Virus record (IMG/VR): IMGVR_UViG_3300025128_000139
Coordinates: 1 to 36,669 of that record
Reading direction: 5' to 3' (one strand)
Length of the DNA: 36,669 nt
From: a virus
The position numbers and the translations under genes are program-made. Numbering within the stretch: position 1 is the first letter of the stretch; each line of letters opens with the position of its first letter. The notes beneath the pieces are model-generated. The model had not been told where the DNA came from and made no database searches. It saw nothing but the letters and a program-made list of their open reading frames with translations. Positions 1 through 9,700 of this stretch are shown here, piece by piece.

Positions 1-227
1 ACATCAGATTGTGTTGTCAGAATAGTAGTACGTATCATTTGATCTTTCATATCAAACTCCATACGTGTTACATCAGGAGCAGGAGGTACAGGTAATTCTT
101 TTGCCTCTTCTATATCTGCTTGAAGAGCAAACCACATACCTATAATTGTTGCCATAGCAAAACCTATAGCTATAAGTGTTTTAATACTTACATTAAATCC
201 TGTATCTTCATTTAATTCTTTTGCCAT
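1..227 (-). CDS. Small membrane protein, partial at window edge
   Basis: The reading frame starts at ATG 227-225 and runs off the left edge after about 75 codons, so the C terminus is missing. The product begins MAKELNEDTGFN, followed by one hydrophobic segment at about residues 17-36 (motif LIAIGFAMATIIGMW) and then a proline-rich stretch (ELPVPPAPDV) and a charged tail. This is a single-pass membrane protein. Its start codon overlaps the stop of the neighbouring gene by one base (TAATG), so the two are probably translationally coupled. With the next gene upstream it forms a pair of small membrane proteins such as often occur in phage lysis cassettes; a holin or spanin-type role is possible but nothing in the sequence proves it. 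Confidence 0.7.
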   Translation of the reverse strand, partial: MAKELNEDTGFNVSIKTLIAIGFAMATIIGMWFALQADIEEAKELPVPPAPDVTRMEFDMKDQMIRTTILTTQSD

Positions 228-436
228 TATTTTCTTAATATTATTTCTGCTAATAATCCACCTATAGCCGTAAATGCAGCCCATAAACCAATTCTAGTAT
301 TTTTTCTAAAACTAGTATTTTTATTTATTCTTACTACTAAGCCATCTTCTGGATCTAAAAGACGTAGTTTAATATCTCTTATATCTTGTTTAAGATCTTG
401 TAATTCTTCGTGTAATTGTTGATTAGTTATTTTCAT
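227..436 (-). CDS. Coiled-coil plus C-terminal membrane anchor protein, XhlA/holin-like
   Basis: A 69-residue protein with a charged, heptad-like N-terminal helix (about residues 5-30, LHEELQDLKQDIRDIK) and one hydrophobic helix at about residues 48-66 (IGLWAAFTAIGGLLAEIIL) ending in a basic tail. This architecture, a coiled coil followed by a single C-terminal membrane segment, resembles the haemolysin XhlA type of holin-associated phage proteins. Its start overlaps the preceding 50-residue gene by four bases (ATGA) and its stop overlaps the next gene by one base. A lysis role is inferred from architecture and neighbours only; a generic membrane-anchored structural protein is the alternative. 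Confidence 0.65.
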   Translation of the reverse strand: MKITNQQLHEELQDLKQDIRDIKLRLLDPEDGLVVRINKNTSFRKNTRIGLWAAFTAIGGLLAEIILRK

Positions 437-585
437 ATTTCAAATCCAAAATTTAATATAATACATCTGTGCTCTACACCTGGATTACAATATAATTCTA
501 ATACTGTAAATCTCCCTAATCTAATAGATATATCATAGATATTATCTTTTTTATTTCCTTGTCTCCAGCTATTTATCCAATTCAT
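433..585 (-). CDS. Small hypothetical protein, 50 residues
   Basis: Short open frame with ATG at 585-583 and TGA at 435-433, translating to a 50-residue protein beginning MNWINSWRQGNKKDN and ending ILNFGFEI. It fits exactly between the nuclease-like gene (3-base gap) and the coiled-coil membrane protein (4-base ATGA overlap), which is the main reason to accept it as real. There is no signal peptide, membrane segment or recognisable motif; it holds two cysteines and is slightly basic at the N terminus. Function unknown. Confidence 0.6.
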   Translation of the reverse strand: MNWINSWRQGNKKDNIYDISIRLGRFTVLELYCNPGVEHRCIILNFGFEI

Positions 586-588
586 AAT

Positions 589-957
589 TTATCTTTTACC
601 ACCATGATACTCTACTGCATGGCCTTCTTTGATTAATAATTCATTAACACTTTCTAATGTCACTTTTTCTTTTCCATCTACTACATCTATATGTAACTCA
701 CCTAGACATCTTCCATATTTTCCTACTCCATGAGATTTTAATTGTATAGTATTAGCACCGTCTAATAATTCTTGTACTCTATCTTTTGCAGCTAATCCTC
801 TTTTCTTTTCTTCTAAATCTCTAGTTCGGGACTCAGGGGTATTAACCCCTAAGAACCTCACTCTTTTTTTTACACTAACATCAAATCCTAAATCTATAAT
901 AGCATCTATAGTATCACCATCAACAACTCTATCTAATTTAATGTTATAAGTATACAT
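589..957 (-). CDS. Staphylococcal nuclease-like (SNase/TNase) endonuclease
   Basis: The 122-residue product is essentially one SNase OB-fold domain. Visible landmarks are VVDGDTI (residues 11-17, metal-site Asp region), VRFLGVNTPE (33-42) with the catalytic Arg34 and Glu42, and GKYGR (79-83) with the second catalytic Arg83, matching Arg35, Glu43 and Arg87 of the staphylococcal enzyme; NELLIKEGHAVEY near the C terminus is also typical. Family members are Ca-dependent nucleases that cut DNA and RNA. No signal peptide is present, so it probably acts in the infected cell, for example on host nucleic acid, or is released at lysis. It lies three bases after the signal-peptide protein at 960-1448 in a tightly packed operon. 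Confidence 0.9.
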   Translation of the reverse strand: MYTYNIKLDRVVDGDTIDAIIDLGFDVSVKKRVRFLGVNTPESRTRDLEEKKRGLAAKDRVQELLDGANTIQLKSHGVGKYGRCLGELHIDVVDGKEKVTLESVNELLIKEGHAVEYHGGKR

Positions 958-959
958 TT

Positions 960-1448
960 TTAAAATTTATAAGAAAAACTTAAGTTAAAATTTCCTTCTC
1001 TATTTCCATCTTCGTCTTCTTTCATAGGCATTGTATAATTAGGCTCTATATACAAATTTCTCCATATATTTAGAGAATAGCCTACACCTAATTCTAATTT
1101 ATCTGTCATTTCAGATTCAGAATCTTTTTCATGATTATATATACATGTAGCCCACATAGCATCTTTAATTATATATCGACCTAATAATTCATATGCATCA
1201 TCACCATCTTTAGTAATACCTACCATTAACTTTTCGTTAACTTGGTAACCAATACCTATTTTATCAGTAATGTTATATGAGTCATCAGTTTCTGTAGTAG
1301 GACAAACATCTCCCTCATATACTTCAGTTGCATTAGGAGGAGTTGGTTTTATACCATCTACTTTGTTAAGCGTTGTTATCGCCATAAATTGTGCAGAGGC
1401 ACAAATTGTTGTTAAAATTGTAATTGTTAATAATAATAATTTTTTCAT
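960..1448 (-). CDS. Exported small outer-membrane beta-barrel-like protein
   Basis: The 162-residue product starts with a clear signal peptide (MKKLLLLTITILTTICASAQ, cleavage probably after ASA). The mature part alternates polar and hydrophobic residues in likely beta strands, for example LELGVGYSLNIWRNLYIEP, and ends in a strand closing with phenylalanine (NLSFSYKF), the usual end of an outer-membrane barrel. At about 140 mature residues it would make only a small barrel or a barrel fragment. It directly follows a second exported protein (1476-2603) in the same operon. A phage gene product sent to the host outer membrane could block superinfection or assist envelope disruption; this is inference. 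Two acidic, threonine-rich loops and several cysteines are visible. Confidence 0.7.
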   Translation of the reverse strand: MKKLLLLTITILTTICASAQFMAITTLNKVDGIKPTPPNATEVYEGDVCPTTETDDSYNITDKIGIGYQVNEKLMVGITKDGDDAYELLGRYIIKDAMWATCIYNHEKDSESEMTDKLELGVGYSLNIWRNLYIEPNYTMPMKEDEDGNREGNFNLSFSYKF

Positions 1449-1475
1449 GTTTTAATTTTGTTTTTAATAGTTAAG

Positions 1476-2603
1476 TTAAAAAATAGTATAATTTACACCA
1501 AACTTAAAATCATACCATTCTCGATTCCAGTACTTATTGTACTTTCCTTCTACAAAATAACCTAAATGTTTATCTACTTTTACTCCATATATTAAACCTG
1601 CAGAATAATCATACCATTGCTCTTCTTCTATATAATTATGATAAGAAAATTCGCTACCATCATTATAATGATAAGGAAGTATGTTACCCCATGCATGTAA
1701 CCATTGTTTTTTAGTATAGTGATAATAATCAAATCCAATAATCATTGAGTGTTGAATTTGTCTACTTAGTTTATTTCGTTTCTTTTGGGAATAATCTGCT
1801 AATACTTGCGGTATTATATTTTCTTCCCAGACCTCTTTATTTATAGCAACTACATTGCCATTAGGGTCTTTATATTCACTATTATAAACATCTATAGTGT
1901 AACCTTCTTGTATTGCTAAATAAGTATAATGCAAACTTCCGTTTGATAATACCCATTCAGCTAGAGGGTCATATCCATAAGGCTCTGCTAATCTGTGAGC
2001 AGCACCTATACTAAAAGCTAAATTTTTATCTTTTTTCCATCTATATCTTTCTGATAACTCAAAATATTCTACATCTGCAAAACCGTCTTTTAAGTATTCT
2101 ATTTTAGCAGCAAAATGATCTATACAAAAAGGACCATCACAATTATCATCAGAACTATATCTAATAAAGTGGTGTTGATCTATATAGTCTACACCCTGTT
2201 GTCTAGCATAATCCATTTCAAATAAATATTCAAATCCTTGTACTTTACCTACTGTAGCAGCATCTGTATAGTTAGATTCTGTACCATCATAAAATGTATT
2301 AGCTCTATTTTCATATCCAAATCTAGCTATTTTACGAATACCTACTGTTAAAGAATAATCATAAGGTGTTTCTATTAATCCTTCTTCTAATTGTCCAGAT
2401 GTAACAGAGAATATTTTTACATCTGAAACAGAGGTTCCTCCATTTACAGCTCCATAAACTGTAGAGAATTTTAAATGTTTTTTTATTGTTTTTTGTAAAT
2501 CAAAATCTTTTAAATATGTTGTATAATCTGTTTGTGCACAACACTGTTTTGGAGTTGCACAAGACACTATGATTAATAATATTAATATTAAAAATTTTTT
2601 CAT
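1476..2603 (-). CDS. Exported lipoprotein/outer-membrane barrel-like protein
   Basis: A 375-residue protein whose N terminus (MKKFLILILLIIVSCATPK) is a signal peptide with a possible lipobox (IIVSC), so it may be lipid-anchored at Cys15; alternatively signal peptidase I could cleave after CCAQ. The rest is rich in Tyr, Trp and Asp with alternating strand patterns, for example WYDYSAGLIYGVKVDKHLGYF, and ends in WYDFKFGVNYTIF, the aromatic end expected of an outer-membrane barrel. No catalytic motif was recognised. It starts one base after the stop of the lectin-like gene and is followed by a second exported protein, so the pair is co-expressed late with virion genes. A receptor-masking or superinfection-exclusion role is a hypothesis. 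Confidence 0.65.
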   Translation of the reverse strand: MKKFLILILLIIVSCATPKQCCAQTDYTTYLKDFDLQKTIKKHLKFSTVYGAVNGGTSVSDVKIFSVTSGQLEEGLIETPYDYSLTVGIRKIARFGYENRANTFYDGTESNYTDAATVGKVQGFEYLFEMDYARQQGVDYIDQHHFIRYSSDDNCDGPFCIDHFAAKIEYLKDGFADVEYFELSERYRWKKDKNLAFSIGAAHRLAEPYGYDPLAEWVLSNGSLHYTYLAIQEGYTIDVYNSEYKDPNGNVVAINKEVWEENIIPQVLADYSQKKRNKLSRQIQHSMIIGFDYYHYTKKQWLHAWGNILPYHYNDGSEFSYHNYIEEEQWYDYSAGLIYGVKVDKHLGYFVEGKYNKYWNREWYDFKFGVNYTIF

Positions 2604-3317
2604 TTATTCAACATTTGTTAAATAGTTATACAGTTCGTTTCTTTCAGAGGTACTTAAAACATCATCACAGATTACTACTTCATACCAATCAGAGGTAGCA
2701 GTACCGTCTCCTATCTGCGTTAAGTCTAAAGTATTTGATATGGGTGTATTACCATCTTTGGGACTACTTGTTGACCAAGTCCCTGCAGTGTTATCCTTAT
2801 AAACAGCCCAATCTCCATCTCCATTTCTTTCTAAACCTAAAATTACAGGGGTAGTTCCATCATCAGTTATTTCATTAATAGTACTATCTTCCCGAGTTTG
2901 ACTATCAGCTTTGACTCTTAGTGTTGTTGGGCTATTAACTTTTATAAAGTTATTACTATTACCTTCAAAAGGTACATCCGCACTAATAGTGTTAGACCAA
3001 TTCGCTTTCCAATATATAGCGAGTTTACCTAAACTTAAAGCTGAGTTAAATATTAAACTATCTGTATTACTATTAAATTTTATAGTCCCACCATCCATAA
3101 ATCTTGGCATTTCATTTTTGTCTTCAACTGAAGATGGAGCTACGTTATTGCCATTTCCTGATTGGTCACGCCACAAAGTAACTTGATTCTCGTCATCTAT
3201 AACAGTAGTTGTAACACTAGTATTAAATTTTAACCATACTTTTAGCTTAGACCCAAGCTCACTTGGATCCCAACCTATTACACTTGACGTTGTTAAAGAT
3301 GCTCCTAATCCTAACAT
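2604..3317 (-). CDS. LamG/concanavalin A-like lectin-type virion protein
   Basis: The 237-residue product shows the landmarks of a concanavalin A-like (LamG) jelly-roll domain: LWRDQSGNGNN near residues 48-58, the strand-rich middle, and the closing motif WYEVVICDDVLSTSERNEL near the C terminus, which is the usual final strand plus helix of phage LamG domains. Such domains bind glycans or cover the virion surface. There is no signal peptide. The gene ends flush against the exported lipoprotein gene and follows the small 94-residue virion-type gene, placing it at the end of the adhesion module. A receptor-binding or decoration function is likely; the ligand is unknown. Confidence 0.7.
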   Translation of the reverse strand: MLGLGASLTTSSVIGWDPSELGSKLKVWLKFNTSVTTTVIDDENQVTLWRDQSGNGNNVAPSSVEDKNEMPRFMDGGTIKFNSNTDSLIFNSALSLGKLAIYWKANWSNTISADVPFEGNSNNFIKVNSPTTLRVKADSQTREDSTINEITDDGTTPVILGLERNGDGDWAVYKDNTAGTWSTSSPKDGNTPISNTLDLTQIGDGTATSDWYEVVICDDVLSTSERNELYNYLTNVE

Positions 3318-3320
3318 TTA

Positions 3321-3605
3321 TTATTTTTTATATGCTATAATTGTTCCGCTATCTAATTCTATAGATTGAAAATTACCATATATTGTAACTCCTTTAGGGA
3401 TAGTTAAAGTAGCTGGTACATCAGTAATATTTGTTGTACATTCTGAACTATCAATAACTGCTTCTGCTAAAGCTGTTAATGCAAAATATGGTCCTGTATG
3501 TTCAACTGTATCATCTATAATAATACTTTCACTAGGCTGTATTGCTGATCCTGTGTTGTTTTTTACATCATTTAATAGTGCATCTTGTTCTGTTCTTATT
3601 GCCAT
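3321..3605 (-). CDS. Small virion-associated protein of unknown function
   Basis: A 94-residue protein starting MAIRTEQDALLNDVKNN and ending TIPKGVTIYGNFQSIELDSG plus a short basic tail. The second half looks like a small beta-structured domain with the pattern PATLTIPKGVTIYGNF, reminiscent of short carbohydrate-associated or fibre-tip segments in marine phages. Its start overlaps the stop of the coiled-coil protein by one base (ATGG/TAA junction at 3605). No catalytic residues, signal peptide or membrane segment. It is placed among tail-fibre and lectin-type genes, so a structural role is inferred. Confidence 0.55.
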   Translation of the reverse strand: MAIRTEQDALLNDVKNNTGSAIQPSESIIIDDTVEHTGPYFALTALAEAVIDSSECTTNITDVPATLTIPKGVTIYGNFQSIELDSGTIIAYKK

Positions 3606-4018
3606 TATTTTATAAGTTTTATTATTCCATTAATTTGCTTAGCTGTCACATCTTCTGGAAGAATATTTTCATCTATCACATTAAGTTTTACTTCTAACTC
3701 TTCATCCATCATATTTTTAACTTTTTCCATTTGAACTCTTCTAGTTTCAACTAATTCTTTATTTTCTTCTTCAAGTTTATCAATCTTAGATTTAGCTTCT
3801 TCTCCTTCAGTATTAGTTAATTGATTAACTTCTCTAGCTAATACCATAAACTCTTCAGAAGGAGTTGCTGCATCTTCTAAACTTTGTAGTTCAGTTTTAA
3901 GTATATCAATATTTTTACTTACTACTAAACTAAATTCTTTACCTTTTATATCTTGAACTTGATATAATCCAGTAATCATGTTTACAAACTCTTGTTTTGT
4001 TGCGTTAATTTTTATCAT
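3605..4018 (-). CDS. Coiled-coil protein in tail-fibre cluster, DUF1617-like
   Basis: The 137-residue product is almost wholly helical and charged, with a long coiled coil from about residue 30 to 110 (for example KLEEENKELVETRRVQMEKV) and a short C-terminal segment ending EDVTAKQINGIIKLIK. This overall pattern, a paired helical hairpin ending in a hydrophobic helix, resembles small phage proteins of the DUF1617 type found beside tail-fibre genes; the match is by eye and weak. It may act as an assembly chaperone or a rod segment. It sits between the fibre-like gene (30-base gap) and the 94-residue gene (1-base overlap). Confidence 0.55.
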   Translation of the reverse strand: MIKINATKQEFVNMITGLYQVQDIKGKEFSLVVSKNIDILKTELQSLEDAATPSEEFMVLAREVNQLTNTEGEEAKSKIDKLEEENKELVETRRVQMEKVKNMMDEELEVKLNVIDENILPEDVTAKQINGIIKLIK

Positions 4019-4048
4019 TTTTATATTTGGTTTTTGTTAATACTATTT

Positions 4049-5539
4049 TTATCCTATTCTATATATTGTTACAGCAGATCCAGATGTTCTCCTAACTCTA
4101 AATCTACCTACACCAGATGTAAATGCATCTTCTGCTGTATCTTGAGCAGAAACTATCATATTACCTGTTAATGTTACACTTGATCCTGCAGTAAAAGTTA
4201 AAAACGAAGTTCCATCAGTTGCTAAATTAATTACGCTAAAATCCCATGAATCACCATTTACAGATAATCCTAATCCTGAAATTAAATTAGCTGCTGTATC
4301 TGTAGCTTTAGATCTATCTGCAGTAGGTGTACAAACTACAATACCTGCTTTTATATTTGTTGCTGTTACTACTGCAGTATCGTCAGCTGTTTCAGCTTCA
4401 GCCCCTTGATACTTAATTACATCTGGAGCACTAGCTGATCTCATATAAATACCTTTTGTAGACATTATTAAGTTTCCTGATGCAATTTCTACATCCTGAC
4501 CTTCTGATCTAACTATTATTGCATTTGTTGCGCTACTTCCTGTATAAGTTCTTATATATATTTCACCGTCAGCACTACCAGAAGTATCTCTACCAGCTGT
4601 TACATATACATGTCCTCCTTGTCCAGATCCTGATGCTGTTCCTGCAGTTATATTTACTTGTCCTGCTGCAGCACCTGCACTATTACCACCTTTAAGAGAT
4701 AAAGCTAATCCTGCTGTACTTGATGTTGTAGCTACAGGTTGTATAGTAGGAGCATTAGTTACAAAACTAATACCATTATCAAGAGTTAATGCATTGTTGA
4801 ATGCTTTGTTTGCATCTACTCCCATAAACACTTTACCGTCATTATCTACTGTTACTCCTTCATCTGTACCGTCTCCTGACAAATATCCTGCTCCGTTTGT
4901 TAAATCTATATTATATGTAGTAGAAGGACCCATATCTAAATTAGCTCCCATTGCTGATAAACTAGCTGCAATTGATATTGCTCCTGCAGTATTAGTAATT
5001 GTTACGTTAGTTCCAGCTGTAAGTGTTGCTAAACTAGGTATTCCTGTAGTAGCATTACCTATAAGTAATTGTCCATTTGTAGACATTGCTGCAGTAGCTG
5101 CTATTGTATCATCAATACTTGCATAAAGCATAGCACCTTTAGATATTGTAGATAACCCAGTTCCTCCATTTACTACATTATTTGTTCCTGTTACCACTTT
5201 GGTAAAATCTACACCTTCCATAAATTGAGATGTAGTATTATTACATAAGCTTAAATCTATTCCAGCTTCTAAAGCAGTAAGAACTATATTGTCTGAAACC
5301 GTACTTACAGTTAACAGATCTGTATCTCCACTTTTTATTCCTTTAAAATTTAATTGATTTTTATTAGTTATACTTGACCATAATGATTCACTTCCTGTAC
5401 CGAGTGTTACCAATGCAGGAAATAATCCTGCTACATTTACTTTTTTAGAATTACTAGTAACTGTATTTGAAATTACAAAAAAATCATTATTATCAATACT
5501 TGTTTTTGCTAATGTTGCTAAGTCTATTATTTTTGCCAT
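4049..5539 (-). CDS. Tail-fibre-like virion protein
   Basis: A 496-residue protein with low-complexity, Thr/Ser/Ala/Gly-rich beta-type sequence and no signal peptide. The N-terminal part (MAKIIDLATLAKTSIDNNDF) resembles phage fibre attachment regions. The middle carries the fibre motifs NNVVNGGTGLSTISKG and GQLLIGNATTGIPSLATLT that are common in marine phage fibres, and the stretch AGTNVTITNTAGAISIAA. A glycine/serine-rich part follows (GQVNITAGTASGSGQGGHV). The C-terminal 120 residues (about 375 onward) look like a distinct compact domain ending FRVRRTSGSAVTIYRIG. It probably forms a trimeric fibre or side appendage. Neighbours are cysteine-repeat adhesins and a lectin-like protein. Confidence 0.75.
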   Translation of the reverse strand: MAKIIDLATLAKTSIDNNDFFVISNTVTSNSKKVNVAGLFPALVTLGTGSESLWSSITNKNQLNFKGIKSGDTDLLTVSTVSDNIVLTALEAGIDLSLCNNTTSQFMEGVDFTKVVTGTNNVVNGGTGLSTISKGAMLYASIDDTIAATAAMSTNGQLLIGNATTGIPSLATLTAGTNVTITNTAGAISIAASLSAMGANLDMGPSTTYNIDLTNGAGYLSGDGTDEGVTVDNDGKVFMGVDANKAFNNALTLDNGISFVTNAPTIQPVATTSSTAGLALSLKGGNSAGAAAGQVNITAGTASGSGQGGHVYVTAGRDTSGSADGEIYIRTYTGSSATNAIIVRSEGQDVEIASGNLIMSTKGIYMRSASAPDVIKYQGAEAETADDTAVVTATNIKAGIVVCTPTADRSKATDTAANLISGLGLSVNGDSWDFSVINLATDGTSFLTFTAGSSVTLTGNMIVSAQDTAEDAFTSGVGRFRVRRTSGSAVTIYRIG

Positions 5540-5551
5540 TATATTATATTT

Positions 5552-6733
5552 TTAAAATTCTATAGTATCATTTCCTCCTGTTTGAAAGTCAGACGATAAA
5601 GGTGGTGTTTTTTTATACTGTATTGGAGTATTACCTCTACTATTATGACTTGTTGTATAAGAATCTGATACTAATCTAATATCACAATCTGAACAAAACT
5701 TATTTACAAAAGTACTAAAATTATCTAAATAATTTATATTATTATCAAAAGTTGTTAATCGCATTGAGTCATTACAATAATCCCAATACCCTGAACGAGC
5801 TCCTTGAAAAGTTTCTGGATTATGACATCCTTCTGGACACGGACTTGGAGCCGTATTATTTAATCTATATATATTGCCGCTAGGCAGTCTAATCCAATCT
5901 CCTGGACGTAAGTCTGGACCACCTGGACCAAAAAATCCAAATGTATCTATAACATCAGTTCCCTCATGAGAATTATCTGCAAACTCAAACCCTGGAAGAA
6001 GAGAAACATGATTTTGTCCAGTAAACCATCCACCTTTTTTCCAAAGATCTAAACAAGATTGTAAATTTGTTAAAGAAGTTGTATCATCATCTGCACAGTT
6101 ATATATACAATCATTTCCTTGTTTACTTAATAAATACTCCATTAAGATTATTTTCCATGAATTCATTTCAGAACAACTATCTTCCTGCCCTACTCTAATC
6201 TTAGTTAAATAACTATATCCTCGTTTTGCTATACAAAGTTGTGATTTTCCAATTAAATCATCAATAAATGTAGGAATACATGGTGGTTCTACTACATCAT
6301 ACAAACATGAACCATCATCACATAAAGCTGCTGGATTATAGTTTGTTGCATTAGGATCATTACATCCACAATTACCGCCTGGATATAAACATGAACCATC
6401 ATCATAAACTGCAGAAAAATCATAATTCGTAGCAGCTGGATCTGTACAGCCACAATTAGGGCAAGCTGACCCAATAGCAAAAGTTTCTTCACTATAACAA
6501 TTACCATCACATGTATCTATAACTTTAAGTACATACACACCAATAGGTAAATTAGTAACTGTAACACTTGCTCCGTTTGCATATACTATACCATCAGAGT
6601 AGTAAACTGTACCTGAAACAGGAGCATGAAGTTCAAAAGTCCAATAACTACAATATTGACTAGTAGCAGTAAACAGTAATTCACCGTCTCCTACATTACA
6701 GCAATATTGAGAATTTGTAGTTATATGAGTCAT
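5552..6733 (-). CDS. Cysteine-rich virion protein with two DDGSC repeats
   Basis: The 393-residue product has an N-terminal beta-sandwich-like part (about residues 1-90, ending in a strand run like LPIGVYVLKVIDTCDGNCY, typical of Ig-like or gliding-associated-protein domains), then two cysteine repeats: GCTDPAATNYDFSAVYDDGS and CNDPNATNYNPAALCDDGSC. The remaining 250 residues are unlike any domain I recognise; they contain many paired cysteines (for example SPCPEGCHNP, NKFCSDCDIRL). The two repeats match those of the 1729-residue neighbour, so the proteins are related in part or share a repeat. No signal peptide is present, so delivery is through the virion rather than by host export. Receptor binding or capsid/tail decoration is likely. 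Confidence 0.7.
   Translation of the reverse strand: MTHITTNSQYCCNVGDGELLFTATSQYCSYWTFELHAPVSGTVYYSDGIVYANGASVTVTNLPIGVYVLKVIDTCDGNCYSEETFAIGSACPNCGCTDPAATNYDFSAVYDDGSCLYPGGNCGCNDPNATNYNPAALCDDGSCLYDVVEPPCIPTFIDDLIGKSQLCIAKRGYSYLTKIRVGQEDSCSEMNSWKIILMEYLLSKQGNDCIYNCADDDTTSLTNLQSCLDLWKKGGWFTGQNHVSLLPGFEFADNSHEGTDVIDTFGFFGPGGPDLRPGDWIRLPSGNIYRLNNTAPSPCPEGCHNPETFQGARSGYWDYCNDSMRLTTFDNNINYLDNFSTFVNKFCSDCDIRLVSDSYTTSHNSRGNTPIQYKKTPPLSSDFQTGGNDTIEF
6297..6456 (-). repeat. Two tandem DDGSC-type cysteine repeats
   Basis: Two coding repeats of about 25 codons each, separated by a Gly/Pro linker. Each has the pattern C-G-C-[TN]-D-P-x-A-T-N-Y-x-(5)-A-x-x-D-D-G-S-C. The aspartates and paired cysteines suggest a small disulfide- or calcium-stabilised knot; this is inferred from composition. 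Confidence 0.8.
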
Positions 6734-6744
6734 ATATTATTATT

Positions 6745-9700
6745 TTATAAAGGTCCTTCCATCATTAATACTATTCCATCTTTTGTAGGTCCTGATGGTG
6801 GTGTATCTGTATGCACATCATCATTATAACTAGGCACCCCTACAGTTACGTTCCAATTTTGTCCTTCAGATGTCATTTTATAACAACCTGCTGGTAATGG
6901 AGTTTGTGCATATGCATCAGTAAATATCCAATCATGTTTTCCTAATACACCAGCTTGCTGTCCAACTCCACTACCTGTTCCTTGCCAATAAGTAGAGTTT
7001 GGATTTGTTGCTCCAGCTGCATCAACTGGAATATGATAATATTGAGTATCTAAAGCAAAAGCATCAACTGTAGCATTACTTGCTCCTACTCCTGCAGACG
7101 CACTACTTGCTGTTATGCTTGTTAATGGTGCAGGACAACTCATGTTTATACCCCACCATGTTGAAGAGCAAGGAGCTTCTACTACTATTTCTGCTTTACT
7201 AGCTGTAGTATTAGGTGGAACAGAAATATATGCTACTCCATTTCTATTGAAATGACTTGTTTGACTAAATGTTGTTGGATAGTGAGGTGTTTGTCCTATA
7301 TTAGGGGGAGTAGCACCTGCTCTTGGCCACATACTTACAGTTATATCTCCTGTAGAAGTTGCACCATAAGAAGAAATTTGCTGTTGATTAAAAGTTTGAA
7401 CAAATGTTTGTGATGTATTGTCAAACTCATAAACATCTAATAATCCAGTATTTGGCATATTAGCTGTATCATAGCCATCAGCACAACTATTACATCCATG
7501 AATAGGCATAGTATAACTATTAACACTTGAACACATGTTACCTGGACTACCTACTAATCCTGTTAAATATCCTCCTACTAAGGAAGAGTATTCTGATTTT
7601 GTAACCCCATCAAATGTTATTTTCATTGCATCTGGCACTGATTCTTTTAAAGGAGCTGTAACCTTATTACTATGTCCAGTATTAAATGTAAAGATTGCAA
7701 CACCTTTATCTAAACCAAAATCTACATTAAGTTTAAAATATCCTGGACCACCACTAATACCTGTTAAATTAGAATTACATCCTGCATTATTAATACATGT
7801 TGTAGGACAAGTATTATCTGTAGCGTTTACATTACTCAGTAATGGAGCATTTCCTCCACAATTACCTCCTCCGTAAAGACAACATCCATCATCACATGGA
7901 GGTGGGTAACCTACTAAATTTCCAGCGCAATCATATCCATAATTTGAAGCCATTATATCTGTACATCCACAACCACCCCCATACTGACAAGAACCATCGT
8001 CACATGTAGCCATTGGGTTGTAATTAGTTGAAGAAGGGTCCATACACCCGTATACACATGCTAGACAAGATCCGTCATCACATGTTGCTAATGGATTATA
8101 ATTCGTTGCGTTTGGATCCATACATCCATACACACAATATATACATGATCCATCATCTATTACTGCACTAGCATCATAATTTAATGCTGCAGGATCCGTA
8201 CATCCACAAACATCTACATTTAAATTTACATCATTTGATGTTGATAAACATTGAGTAGTAACACCACCTGGAAAAGTTAAATCTAATACAGTTGTAACTC
8301 TATAATCTCCTGGACCATATGCATTATATATAGAAACAGTATAATTATATGTTTGTGTAGGACCACTTGGAGTAGCAACTACTTGAGATTGAATAACATT
8401 CCAATTGACCCCATCAAAAAATTCTATATCATGAGTTACACTTGTAACATATGATTCAATTCCATTTGGACAAGATTGATCTACTTTAAAAGCAGGAGTA
8501 AAACATCCTGGAGTAGAATTTGCAGGTACATTATATGTTGATAAGATGGGCGTATCGCAACATTGCGCTGCACAGGGATTTGTAGGATTATTAGGAATTG
8601 AATTAACTATTAAATTTAAATCATTTATAGTAACACCATCTGTAGTAATACCAACCTGCATACTAGGTGGTCCTATAAGACACGCTAGTACAGGTACTGT
8701 ATAATACCTAACTTGATAACATTGTTCTGCTTCTGGATCAGCGTCTGGATCATCAACCCAAAATTTAACAGCATAATATCCATATGTTAATCCCCCACAA
8801 ATACCATTAGTCCATATATCATGAAATCCAACACTTGCAAGATTAGTATGAAGACATCCTGGGGTTGCTCCAACTAATGTTTGAGCAGAACTAGCTCTTT
8901 TATAAAGTTGCATTTTATAAAGAGCATTAACACTATTACCAGCATCTTTAATCTGATTATAGTAATAATCCATTATAGTGTTTGCCTCTTCGTCAACTTC
9001 AAGAGACCCATCAGCGGCTACAGACGTTGTTGCTGCTATAGCAACATGGCTTGAACCAGCTGAAGTAAGTATATCTCCAGGATTACTAGATCCTGAAACA
9101 GGTAATTCTACACTTTGATAGTCTACAAGTTTACCATCTGCTGCTCTACAATAAATACAAGAATTATCATCAATAGCCGCAGCTGCATCATAATTCAGTG
9201 CCGCTCCATCATTTGTACCAGTATTATTATCTGTACATCCATAGTTATTATTTACTCCTGGAGGAATAGTAAGTCTATCAGAGTAAAAGCATCCTGCTTT
9301 TTCAGTATCAATATTTATATCTTCTACTACAGTTACTGCATATTGACCTGCCTCCATACCTGTAATAGTAATACCAGTAGCATCTGAAGTGTCTCCTCCT
9401 AAAGTCCAGAAATAATCAGCCCACACAAAAGGCATTCCTGGTACATTATTATAAATACTTTCTTGATTACCAGTACCTCCATCAATAAGAGCTCCCCATC
9501 CATATCTTGGATTAACACCATAATTATTAGTAGATGCAGGTCCTCCTTTATGTGCTAACATTATATTTGTTCCAAGGGTAGCTATTAATCCATTAGATGC
9601 AGTTGCATCTCCTCCAGATCCTTCATGAGGATTCTCTTTCCATGTATTAACACCCGAAGATGTTCCTGTACCTTGTATAGATATTGTAACCCCTTTTACA

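Noticed and set aside
1270-1455. Plus-strand frames inside minus-strand genes (for example 1270-1455, 4794-5126, 7535-7876)
   Set aside because: They are antisense to well-supported genes with continuous operon context and read as shadows of biased codon use.
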